A stretch of 64,000 bases of DNA from Metarhizium brunneum (lineage: Eukaryota > Ascomycota > Sordariomycetes > Hypocreales > Clavicipitaceae): contig NC_089427.1 of the NCBI RefSeq assembly GCF_013426205.1, positions 930,001 to 994,000 of the forward strand, given 5' to 3'. Numbering within the stretch: position 1 is the stretch's first letter; each line of letters opens with the position of its first letter. Under the pieces are notes generated by a model that was not told where the DNA came from, did not search any database, and saw only the letters and a list, made by a program, of their open reading frames with translations. Below are positions 12,114 to 21,396 of this stretch, piece after piece. Both the position numbers and the translations under genes were made by a program.

Positions 12114-12573
12114 CTACACAGAGCCAACTCCAAAGACTCATTATGGAGAGATAGCGCTTCGCGATGCGGTCGGTAGTTCTTGACCGACCACTGCCGGTTA
12201 CTTCTACAAGAAAAAGATAAACTTTGCAACAAGTGGCGTTTTTGGGATTACAATCATGGAAATGACGGAGGCGTCTGGTCAGCTGGTGTATTGAGAAAGC
12301 GAAATTGGCAACATGGGACATTTGATTTGGGTTGTGTGATGATTGAGCGAATTTTACATCTCCCGGCAACAGGAAATACGGAGCATGCAGTGGTCTCAAA
12401 TACGAATTAATACTTCACTCTCACTCATACAAATCCCAGTGAATGTCAACTTGATTCCAACAGCGAATGTTTGCTGAAGAATATTCACATAAACTGCTCC
12501 ATGTCTGCCTTATGAAATAAGACTAATGTAATGCTCTCCAATTGTCGCAATACCTTACATGATTCTACCAGTT
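12114..12573. other. Convergent 3' gap between small gene and YJU2
   Basis: These 460 bases hold the 3' untranslated ends of two convergent genes. I see nothing else in them. Confidence 0.5.
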
Positions 12574-13483
12574 TCAAACCAGTGTAGGCTTCTTCTTGAT
12601 ACCCAACAGCGCAGAATGGTCCTTCTTCTTCTTCACTGTCCTCTTAAATGAAGGCGGTGGAACCAGGGGGCCTGTTGGATGGTCAACATCGACACTCGGT
12701 TGTCGCTGTGATATTCTGTCGCTGCTGGAAGAATCGTCCAATCCATCCACCCGCGTCTCCATCCGGGCCCGAGCATCTGCGAAAGCCTTCTTTGCTGCCT
12801 CCTCGTCCTCCTTCTCCTGCCTCGCCCGCTCCTCGTCCTCGGCCCGCACAATAGTATCGGCGTAATCTGTCCCCTCCTTTTCTGACCGGTGTATTCTTGC
12901 ATTCCGTTGTCGAATCTCATCCAACATGTCTGCCGCAGCCATTTCCCTCCTGGCATCGGCATTCTTCGCCTCGAGATCCGCCATTGCATTCTTCTCCTCT
13001 TCCCCAGCAGCTTCAGCCTCTTCTAGTTCCAATCGATCTAGTCTCTCGTCTACCGATTCGTCCTCCGCGACTTTGTTTCTCCAGGGCTCCATGTTGCGCA
13101 CAGCGCCCCTCACCATTGCGTAGTCATTGTTTTTCGGATCTGTTCGGAATATGATTTCTGCGCTGCACCTGGTGCATTTAATGTGAAACTGGAAGATCTG
13201 GATGTTCAGGTACTTGTGTTCTATGTTCGTCTCCTTCCGGGAGTTAAATTTTCGCCCCCTGTATATGAACTCTCCGCATGTCATGCACTTCATGCTGAAT
13301 GGCGCCATGAGGCGCACCGTCTGGAAACGAGGTCCACTGCTTTCGGATTTTGGCACGCGGCGCCGAGCGATTTCGCGGGGATCGAAATCCGCGGGATAGT
13401 ATTTCTGGATTGGGTCGTTAGCGAAGGCTTCGGGGGGGGGAATGGCTGTGAAGGCTTACCTGAAGAACTTTACGCTCCGACAT
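12574..13483 (-). CDS. YJU2: Splicing factor YJU2 (CWC16 / CCDC94 family)
   Basis: YJU2 joins the spliceosome through the Prp19-associated complex and promotes the first catalytic step by stabilising the branch helix. Two exons, 13460-13483 and 12574-13404, are joined by a 55-bp intron (13405-13459) and give 284 residues. The first exon codes only MSERKVLQ, and the second continues KYYPADFDPREIARR, which is the family signature. A zinc-binding core carries C48-x2-C51 (KCMTCGEFIYRG) and C85-x2-C88 (KCTRCSAEI). The C-terminal half is a charged coiled coil ending in a basic Lys-rich tail. The length agrees with the yeast protein (278). It is divergent from KIN17, with 482 bp between the starts. 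Confidence 0.95.
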
Positions 13484-13965
13484 TGTATCTTGAGAACGCG
13501 ACCTGCGCTTCTCTCACTATTAGAGTTATTATAAGGCAGCTTCCAGGGCGTTATCGGGGCGACAGATGAAGACGATGGCTGTGACTCAACAGGGCGATAT
13601 TCGTGGTTGGCCGCGAAATCAAGTCGAAATACGGTTTGATGTTGGAGAGAGTTCTATGTACCTAGGTAGTTATGTGGTCGCGAGGCCGAGTGACGTCCCG
13701 CTTAAGGCCTCTTGCAATAAACGGGGCGGCAGATAAGATAAGCCCCACATCTTGCATGCGAGGCTGATGCTTCTTCCAGTGACGGCATCTGCGACAAGTT
13801 TCATTCACCATAGACTCGGTAGCATCCGCTTGTGCATCGCAATGACAGAGTAGAGCTCGTCGCCGTCGACTATCTCAAAATCCCCTCTCTCAACACCTCA
13901 TCGACATATACCGACATACCAACTCCTCCGTAATATTGCCTTAGAAGAAGCAACCCATCGCAACC
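13484..13965. promoter_or_regulatory. Shared divergent promoter of YJU2 and KIN17
   Basis: These 482 bases lie between two head-to-head genes for RNA-processing proteins. I see no clear TATA box, as is usual for housekeeping genes. The KIN17 side ends in a CA/CT-rich leader. Confidence 0.5.
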
Positions 13966-14946
13966 ATGCCAAAAGCTGAAGTGGGATCAACCAAGCATCT
14001 CTCCAACAAACTGAAGAGCAAAGGGCTCCAGCGTCTACGATGGTACTGCCAAGTCTGCGAGAAACAATGCCGTGACGCGAACGGATTCAAAATGCACACG
14101 CAGTCGGAGAGCCATGTCCGGCAAATGCTGGTGGTCGGCGAGGATCCTAAAAAGTTCATCAACCAATACAGCGACGAGTTTATGAAGGATTTTGTGCAGC
14201 TATTAAAAACCGGCCACGGCGAGAAACAAGTACACATTAACCAGTTCTACCAAGAGTACATTGCGAATAAGGAGCATATCCACATGAATGCGACAAAGTG
14301 GCCGTCATTGACAGAGTTTGCTAAACACCTCGGAAGAGAGGGCATTTGTCGCGTGGAGGAAACAGACAAGGGCATCCACATTTCATGGATTGATAACTCC
14401 CCCGAAGCCTTGAAACGACAGGAAGCATTAAGGAGGAAAGAGGCGCAGGATCAGGGTGATGAGGAGTTGGAGCAGAGGATCATCAAGGAGCAGATTCGAA
14501 GGGCGAGGGCTAATGCAGCGAGTCGCGAGGAACAACCCGAAGATAACAAGGATCGTGAGTTGAAACGCCAAGAAGGTGAGAAGATTACTCTATCGTTTGG
14601 TGCGAAGCCAACACAAGAAGAGTCGAAACCACCTGGCCAAGAATCACCGACAGAGCCTTCCCCGTCACTTGACACCAAGGGTGCAGAGAGCAAAGTAGAT
14701 CCCAAACCATCTGGTTTCGGCGGTTTATCCATGAAACTCGGCAGCAAACCACAAACCAAGAACGTATTCGCAGAAGCAAAAAAGAACGCATTAGCAGGCG
14801 GATCCAAGAGCGCCAAAATCGAACAACCAAAGAAAATGAGAGAAGCAGAGAGGATCATGCGTGAAGAGATGGATAAGAAGAGATCACGAGCTTCAGCAGG
14901 GTTCGGATTCAGCATGTCATCCGGGAAGAAGCAGCGCAGTAGCTGA
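13966..14946 (+). CDS. KIN17: KIN17-like zinc-finger DNA/RNA-binding protein
   Basis: Single exon, 326 residues. KIN17 proteins bind curved DNA and RNA in the nucleus and act in DNA replication or damage response and in splicing complexes. The N-terminus has the KIN17 C2H2 finger C28-x2-C31-x12-H44-x5-H50 within WYCQVCEKQCRD. It is followed by the winged-helix-like KIN17 domain to about residue 160 (QFYQEYIANKEHIHMNATKW, TEFAKHLGREG). The rest is a charged, Lys/Glu-rich disordered part with a basic C-terminus that is a likely nuclear signal. It lacks the C-terminal KOW/SH3-like repeats of animal KIN17, as expected for fungi. The start at CAACCATGCC is strong. It is convergent with SPT4. Confidence 0.93.
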   Translation: MPKAEVGSTKHLSNKLKSKGLQRLRWYCQVCEKQCRDANGFKMHTQSESHVRQMLVVGEDPKKFINQYSDEFMKDFVQLLKTGHGEKQVHINQFYQEYIANKEHIHMNATKWPSLTEFAKHLGREGICRVEETDKGIHISWIDNSPEALKRQEALRRKEAQDQGDEELEQRIIKEQIRRARANAASREEQPEDNKDRELKRQEGEKITLSFGAKPTQEESKPPGQESPTEPSPSLDTKGAESKVDPKPSGFGGLSMKLGSKPQTKNVFAEAKKNALAGGSKSAKIEQPKKMREAERIMREEMDKKRSRASAGFGFSMSSGKKQRSS

Positions 14947-15110
14947 GCGGCCGGCACGACATTCTAAAAGAGATTCTTTATGTATTATATAACGCTTTTC
15001 CCCCATAGATACCGCGAATATCATGACTTTACACTTTTTTTTCCGTGTCTTTGATCCTTCTAACGCCAATCGCCCAGTTGTAAACGGTATTAAATCTTGC
15101 CCCAAAACGC

Positions 15111-15588
15111 CTATGCATCGGCCTCCGTCTCGGTACCATCACGTCTACCACCACGTTAGCATATACATTCACCGTGCACTTTCCCCTGGACTGCAACACG
15201 TACGGAATATACTGTATCCTATACTCCTCTTCCAGCGTGGAACGCATCTCATCCGGCAACTGCCCAGACACCTTAATGGCGTACACACCCGCCACGTAGC
15301 CATCCAACCGCTGCCATTTGGCAACCCATGATTTCGCCGGGTTCGCAAGCGTGATGAGCCCCTCAAAAACCTGTGAAGTGCAGCTCTCGATTTGGTCCTG
15401 CGAGCCGGCAAGGTGCAGGAATTCCTCGCAGTTGGGGCATCCCTCGTCACGGAAGCGCTGCCAAACTGTTAGCTAGCATTCGGCGTGGTTCAAAGACAGG
15501 TCGAGCGCACCGAGTAGGTCATGACGATGGAGCAGACCATGCACGCGCGCAGGTAGCGCTGCTGGCCGGGTGTGACAAAGTTCGACAT
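15111..15588 (-). CDS. SPT4: Transcription elongation factor Spt4
   Basis: Spt4 pairs with Spt5 (DSIF) on RNA polymerase II to support processive elongation. Three exons, 15511-15588, 15204-15457 and 15111-15144, are joined by introns of 53 and 59 bp and give 121 residues, the normal size. The zinc finger is C16-x2-C19 (CMVC) and C33-x2-C36 (CPNC), followed by the Spt4 core ([30 protein letters not shown]). The last intron has a GCTAAC branch site and leads to a 34-nt final exon giving the conserved end YIPRDGTE. Reading straight through this intron gives an unrelated basic tail to 15029, so the spliced form is preferred. It is divergent from POP8. Confidence 0.93.
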
Positions 15589-15822
15589 TCTGGGTTTATG
15601 ATGCGTTGCGACGAATCTGGCGGATGGTGGAAATGTCAACTTTCAACGAATCGAGGTTGATGCCGGGCTCGTATGCATGTATCCGATATGCAACTCTCGA
15701 TGGCCCTGCAGCGCGCATCTACAAATTGGCATGAGCACAAAGCCCATCGAGTATTGATCACCACCGAATGGTCGCCAGAGAAATAACCCAATGGCCAAAA
15801 AATAATAAAAATAAACCACAAA
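15589..15822. promoter_or_regulatory. Shared short divergent promoter of SPT4 and POP8
   Basis: Only 234 bases separate the two start codons. An A-rich leader precedes the POP8 ATG. The compact spacing suggests a bidirectional promoter. Confidence 0.5.
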
Positions 15823-16245
15823 ATGTCGTCAACGCCGCCAACACCAAAGTCAGTCCAGCAACGGGACCAAAAGACCTCTCACGTGTTACAAACAAGGACG
15901 TTATCGTCGCCATTCTCTTACGCCCACATGGAACTTGCCACAGAGGGACCCCAAGAAATACAGCTTGATGACATTCTCGTTAAATCATATTGTACCGCAG
16001 CTCTAAAACAGTTTCTCGGACTGATGGGGCAAGCTATCCCGATTGACATACTCAAGACGCAAAATGAAGCATGTTGGCTTCGACTGCCCAGAGAAGATCT
16101 CCAGTCCTTCTGTGCTGCTATTACGGCGTACAGAGGTGTGACTGAGGGTGATACGAGATATATTTTGAGAACTAAACGGTGTTCGGACTGGTTGGGACTT
16201 CTTACTGATGATGGGGGAGAGCAAAGCCTCGAATGGCTGGAGTGA
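15823..16245 (+). CDS. POP8: Pop8-like subunit of RNase P / RNase MRP
   Basis: Single exon, 140 residues. Pop8 is a small protein subunit of RNase P and RNase MRP, which process pre-tRNA 5' ends and pre-rRNA in the nucleus and nucleolus. The fold visible here is the Pop5/Pop8-type alpha-beta core: FSYAHMELATEG (strand), then the helix SYCTAALKQFLGLMGQAIPI, then the strand ACWLRLPREDLQSFCAAITA, and the end region RYILRTKRCSDWLGLL. The N-terminal 30 residues are Ser/Thr/Pro-rich and probably disordered. The assignment rests on the order of these blocks and the length rather than on catalytic residues, because the subunit has none. It is convergent with PPT1, 245 bases apart. Confidence 0.75.
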   Translation: MSSTPPTPKSVQQRDQKTSHVLQTRTLSSPFSYAHMELATEGPQEIQLDDILVKSYCTAALKQFLGLMGQAIPIDILKTQNEACWLRLPREDLQSFCAAITAYRGVTEGDTRYILRTKRCSDWLGLLTDDGGEQSLEWLE

Positions 16246-16490
16246 ACATGCACCGTGTGGGAGGAATAGGTGGGTGAAGAATTAAGTACACGAGATTTCG
16301 ATATACATATACGGGTATCTATGTACTGGATACTCTGTTTTTGTTCACCCGACCCAGAAACCAAGAACGAAGAGATGCAAAATTCACCCAGTAATGCCGC
16401 CATCTCCTGACTCCAAGTCAAATGCCAGCTTTTGACGCCACTGTCGAGACTTTTTGAATCCTGTTTTTTTACTTTATTCATCTTGTGATT

Positions 16491-18328
16491 CTACATCAGA
16501 GATGACATGAGAGAACTCTGGGCATATGCCTGGAAAGAAAAGTCAGATGGACGATGCGAAACACGAAAGAAGAGTGCAAGTGGCAAGCTTACCATGGGCT
16601 TGATATCCGGATGGGGCACAGCATCAAACTGCTCATACCGGAGCTTATAGTCGGACTTGATGTTGATGTAGGCTCCACGATTCTCTGTTGAGTCGCAGTA
16701 CTTGGGCGCAGAGAAGACTAGTATTTTCACGTCAGCGCAATATAAGACACAGACATAGTTCCCGGTGCGAAACATACCGGTGATACATCTTCCATCATGC
16801 TGGACTTCGTAACCATCCATTCGCACTTCATGGCTTCGAATGACAGCCTCTAGACCGTTGTTCTCGCAGAATCTCTTAGTGATATCGGGCCCAAACTGCA
16901 TGCCCACGCCTCTCTTGCTGGGTCCTCGGCCAGGTTCGTCTTGTGGGTCAGTCCACAGCATCTCCATCATGAGGCCAGCCTGTCCAGGTTGTCTTTGGTT
17001 GTGTCTGTTCAGCTTGCGGATATCATCCAAGGTGACTTTGTCGTCGGAAAATAGGCCACCGTGGAGCACGAGATACTTCTCGCCAACGAGTGTAGCGAGG
17101 GGCAGGGCAGAAAAGCTCTCCGAGAAAAGCTTGAAAACTCTATGGCAGAAACTTAGCATTACGGTGACAAAATTATGTCACATAGGCTCAGAGGAACGTA
17201 CCTTTCATTGTACTTGGCCTTGCATTCTCCCTCGAAACCGTAAACGCGGTTCATGTCATCCGTCTCGTGGTTGCCACGATTGAGGAAGAAGCCATTGGGC
17301 CGCAACCACTTGAACGCATACAGAAGCAAGGCAATCTCGGTGGACCATGATCCTCGGTCGACAAAGTCACCGTTGAACAGGTACCAATGTTTGTCGTTGG
17401 GAGTTCCATTCCGGCGGAAGAGTTCCATGAGATCAAAGTATTGGCCTGGCACCAGTTAGTCAACGCTTCACCTCTTGAATCTAGAGAATACCAACCGTGG
17501 GTATCACCACAGACCGTCAGCTCAACATCATCAGGGATTTCCATCTCAACCATAGTAGCTTCGTCGTAGACGATGTTCTTGACCGCGATAATGATTTGGT
17601 AAACATATTTCCGGTGGATCTTCTTGCCATTCTTGAAGCGCTCCATCATATCGTCAATGAACTCCTGTGTCATTTCGTTTTCTAAACGCACACCGTCGTA
17701 TTCGGGTTCAACGACCATAGAATCGAGGTCCAGGCCTTCGGCAGCTGAGGGCTCATCGCCAACCTCGATGGCAGCGAAAAAGGCGAGTTGGCGCACAATC
17801 TTCTTGCACTCCTCAAGCTTGAGTCTTGCATCTTTGTTATTAGGGTCTAGTCTAACACATTCCTTGAAATCATCAATCGCTTCTTTGGGTCGCAGGATAG
17901 CGGTTCGGGCGAGGCCACGTCGGTAGTACGCCTATGCAGGAGTCAGGCTGGAGTGTCCAAGAACAGGAATGACATGACGAGGGAACCACGAACCTTGATG
18001 AGCTTGGGATTTAGCTCTAGGGCCTTGCCGGCGTCTGCAATTGCATATCCGTACGCTTCGGTCTTGATGTAAGCCTGTATGTGGCCCAAGTAAGGGCGCC
18101 AAGGTCAGTCACAAGACCACGGTAGATGTCGCATCGGCGAGGGGCGAGGGGGCGGGAGCAAAGAACATGATGTGGCTTTGTACGCACTTGAGCTCGGTTA
18201 GTGAAAAAGGTTGGCTCTTTGTCGTTCAGTTTGATTGCCTTGGAGTAGAAGTCGACAGCGGCGGGATAGTCGCCAGAGGCAAAGGACTTGTTGCCCTTAT
18301 TTTTGAGATCAACGGCTTCCTGAGACAT
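16491..18328 (-). CDS. PPT1: Serine/threonine protein phosphatase 5 with TPR domain
   Basis: PP5/Ppt1 is a PPP-family phosphatase that binds Hsp90 through its TPRs and dephosphorylates Hsp90 and clients. Seven exons were reconstructed: 18188-18328, 17994-18074, 17496-17931, 17202-17445, 16778-17139, 16593-16717 and 16491-16529. The six GT-AG introns span 50 to 113 bp, and the product is 475 residues. Residues 1-115 form three TPRs (first: AVDLKNKGNKSFASGDYPAA). The catalytic domain shows GDTHG (D217, H219), GDFVDRG (D246, D249, R250) and RGNHE (N278, H279), then SHEVRMDGYE and the FSAPKYCD block. The last 12 residues (SSLMSSLM end) come from a separate 39-nt exon. The start at 18328 is preferred because the frame continues upstream only into leader-like sequence. 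Catalytic residues are complete. Confidence 0.95.
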
Positions 18329-19546
18329 TGCGAAGCGGCGGCCGAAGGCGGAGGGCGGGGGAAGAGGGCAGAAGCCGAGAGAACAGAGCTGGTGTAATAT
18401 ACACTGAGCCACCCAAGATAAGGTGAATGCAGATGTGTTAAAACAAAAAAATACAACTAGGACGCTTCTATAAGTCTATCGTCACCAAGGAAAGGCATAT
18501 GCTAAGAGCGCAAGCAAATAGGCGCGGCGCTTACAAGAGAGAAGCAAAAAAAAAATGCCAGCCGGATGCAAGTCAAAGTTAACAATAGAGGGAGACGGCG
18601 TGGGATGGATGGGGCCGATGTAGTACGGTGGGGGCGGTCGAGGAAGTACATGCGGAGTACTTGGGTGCCCAGGTGTCTTGCCATCCTAAGTACTAGGTAC
18701 TCAAGTAGCCAAGCACATGGGGCTTTGTGAGTACCGAAGTGCTTCAATGCTCCTAAACAGGGTATGGACAAGCGACGGGTTAGAGAACGTGGGAAGTTAA
18801 CCCTACAGGGGCTGGCCTTGGAGCATCTCGCACGGCTGGGGCAACATTGAATGAACAAATTGAATTGATCAAGTGTGACGCTCGGAGAGGAACGAGTTGG
18901 ACACGGAGCGCGGGACGAGCCTGCGATGCCTGAAAGCGGACTGTTCTAGGGCATGCATGCTTAACGCACAGGGCCTCATAAGTACTTAAGTAGCCAGGTA
19001 TTAGGTAGGTACTTAGACCTAAACCTAACCCAGCTATGTACCTGGGAGGTACCCAGGTGTAGGCGGGTTGGTGCTCAAGTACTACCACAGAGTAGGCTTG
19101 AGCAGGAAGGGCCAAAATGTTTCAATACTCCGCATGATTCACTGCCGCGGGCATCAGACTGCATTAAAGTTGGGTGTCTGGTAAAATTCCCAGCCTCTTG
19201 CAGCTATTGTGAAGTGAGACGGCGCACTGGGAGCAACGAGGTAGCCAGCCAGAACATAGGGACCACTTAAACTAGCTCGATCGATTGATAACAGTTGCAA
19301 GTCTTGCAGGGCGCAGGCAAAGGCAAACCACAAACCCCCGTTTGACGCATAATGGTGGAGCCAGGTTGTCTGCTCGTCGTCTTTGAGGCTGCACATGTGA
19401 CCTCCCATTTCACCTTCCGCCAAATCACTCTCTATATCCCAGCAATATCAGGCACCGCGACTCGAAGTCCTTCTACTTTGTCCGAATTATAACCATGCGC
19501 CCCAGTTTATAATTTCACTCCATCGGCTATTTTTGTCACCTCCAAA
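18329..19546. promoter_or_regulatory. Divergent intergenic region PPT1 / ESS2 with TACCTAGGTA-like words
   Basis: This 1.2-kb region has no supported gene. From about 18640 to 19100 it is filled with short degenerate words such as AGTACTT, CCAGGTA, AGGTACTTAG and TACCTGGGAGGTACCC, built from CCTAGGTAC-like units. A CCTAAACCTAACCC stretch near 19018 resembles a telomere repeat but is not a true TTAGGG array. The leader of ESS2 begins close to 19500. Confidence 0.5.
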
Positions 19547-20899
19547 ATGGACACTCAGTCAGACCAGGCCTCCCAGGCTCTTGTCAGGAAGCGAACAGAT
19601 ACCGAGTTGATGTCTGCACCACCGCCTGTCAAAAAGATCAAGAGACCCAAGAAGGTCCTCGATGAAGATTCATACACCGATGCTCTCTCGCAGATTATTG
19701 CGAGAGATTTCTTTCCCGGTCTGCTGGAAACTGAAATCCAACAAGAGTATCTCGATGCTCTCGAATCCAAGGATACCGCCTGGATATCGAGCGCAAGCCG
19801 GAGATTGCAGCACGTAATGACACCGGGACGGCACAAGGCACCATCAGCATCAACATCAGCAACCAAGCCATTCAACGATGGCGGTCGTACCCCCACCACC
19901 TTTGTAGGAGAAACGCCTGCCTCCATGGCATCCACGGTGGCGCATCAAGGCCCCAAGCTCGACACCAACATGAGTCTTTCCAAGTTCCAAGCAACATACA
20001 CAAGTGAAGACAATGAAAGCTTTTACAAATTGGTCGACAAGCAGAACCAGAAAAAGGCCGACAAATATGCCTGGTTATGGCGAGGAAACAAACTCCCTTC
20101 CAAAATGATGATCAAGCAGAAGGAGGTTACAGACAGGCTGGCGGAAACTCATAGCCTGGTGGACGATGGCTTTAAACGCGACAGACTCGCCATCAAGGAC
20201 CGTGAGGACCGACCAGCTAGACCAGATGCTTGGAATGCGGCACCCCAAAATGGGCTCATGTTTGAGCCGAAAGGCCTCGAAGACGGCGTAGTAAGCATGG
20301 CTCAGCAAGCCGACGATGCGTCTCGAATGCCCCCTAGGGCTATCGTTTACGCAAACACACGAGCCCCTCAACCCCATGTGCCTGAGCGACCGCCATCCCC
20401 CACCATGTCGTCTGTGAGGGATGCCATTGCAGGAAAGCCTCGCCCAGGCGACCAAGATTCAAGCGTTGTTGGTGGCGGCGAGACTCCAAAGGTTAATGGC
20501 TACTCTTTCGTCGACGACGAGGATGACAATGAGCCAGACACTTCTGCGGCACAGAATACCATCAATTTGGGTCCCGGCGACTCTCATAACCCATTCAAAC
20601 TTCAAGAGCAAAGGAAGAGGGAGCTTCTCCATGAACGCATGGTAGATCGAATCTCCAAATCTAACAAGGAATCGTCTCGGCATGGCTTCACTGGTAAAGA
20701 TGCGACGCCGACAGTTCCCAAATTTCCAAGCAGCCCGAGAGTTTCGGGAGACCTGACTCCTGCCGCTCAAAGATTATGGAGCAAGATGGCCACTCCACGC
20801 AACAAGACTCCAGGAAGTTCTTTTGGGGCGCCTACTCCTCTAAGACCAAGAGGATCACTGTTAAGAACCGCAACTCGACCCGGCACCAAACAGGACTAG
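19547..20899 (+). CDS. ESS2: ESS2 / DGCR14 family splicing-associated nuclear protein
   Basis: Single exon, 450 residues. ESS2 (DGCR14; bis1 in fission yeast) is a nuclear protein found with late spliceosomes. The N-terminus has the family signature: a Lys-rich patch followed by KVLDEDSYTDALSQIIARDF and FFPGLLETEIQQEYLDALE (about residues 36-72). The middle carries SLSKFQATYTSEDNESFYKL and KYAWLW. The C-terminus shows YSFVDDEDDNEP and the Lys/Arg-rich blocks typical of the family, ending in short Pro/Thr motifs. The length is normal for fungi. It lies upstream of COQ8 in the same direction, with 497 bp between. Confidence 0.93.
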   Translation: MDTQSDQASQALVRKRTDTELMSAPPPVKKIKRPKKVLDEDSYTDALSQIIARDFFPGLLETEIQQEYLDALESKDTAWISSASRRLQHVMTPGRHKAPSASTSATKPFNDGGRTPTTFVGETPASMASTVAHQGPKLDTNMSLSKFQATYTSEDNESFYKLVDKQNQKKADKYAWLWRGNKLPSKMMIKQKEVTDRLAETHSLVDDGFKRDRLAIKDREDRPARPDAWNAAPQNGLMFEPKGLEDGVVSMAQQADDASRMPPRAIVYANTRAPQPHVPERPPSPTMSSVRDAIAGKPRPGDQDSSVVGGGETPKVNGYSFVDDEDDNEPDTSAAQNTINLGPGDSHNPFKLQEQRKRELLHERMVDRISKSNKESSRHGFTGKDATPTVPKFPSSPRVSGDLTPAAQRLWSKMATPRNKTPGSSFGAPTPLRPRGSLLRTATRPGTKQD

Positions 20900-21396
20900 G
20901 CAATCGCCGGACTACGAAGCGTCACCTTGACACTCATGATATAAGTATAATGATCTTTTTTGAGGCCCAATATTTCATACTAGCATCAGCATTTTACGGC
21001 GTTTACATCGGAAACGGAAAGACTCGGAGTGTTTCAACAAGGGCCAATTAGAAATGGGTTTGTAAATACACAGGATTTGGGATCCAATTAAGGATATTTA
21101 GTTTCATGGGGCAATATGGCGTTGGAATATTTCAGACTTGAAAATCAATTATTAACGCTAAAGTTGGCTTTGCAATTCTACGGCCATTTTTGTTTGACAG
21201 CGTAGGATGTGGTGGACATGTCAATGGTAATCGTACCCGCTTACCTGCATAGCCATGAGATCATGACCCAAAAAAGTTCCCTACCCACTTGCAAGCACCA
21301 GCTGTCTTTCACAATCGGGCTCGGTCAAAACAGCCATATCGCCAGCCACAGCCCAATTGTCAATGCTCCCTCAGCGACCCGGGGTTTCAAGCGGTC
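20900..21396. other. Intergenic ESS2 to COQ8
   Basis: The first half is the AT-rich 3' region of ESS2; the second half is the promoter and leader of COQ8. An open frame extends from 21289 only through a TTG codon and is treated as leader. No TATA box stands out. Confidence 0.45.

Noticed and set aside
18329..18412. Upstream extension of the PPT1 frame
   Set aside because: The extension has no family similarity, while MSQEAVDLKNKGNKSF is where homologues begin.
19012..19032. Telomere-like CCTAAACCTAACCC stretch
   Set aside because: Only about two imperfect units, embedded in the CCTAGGTAC-like word field. Not a telomeric array.
21289..21396. Upstream extension of the COQ8 frame
   Set aside because: It begins only at a TTG codon and has no presequence-like character; the ATG at 21397 gives a good mitochondrial start.
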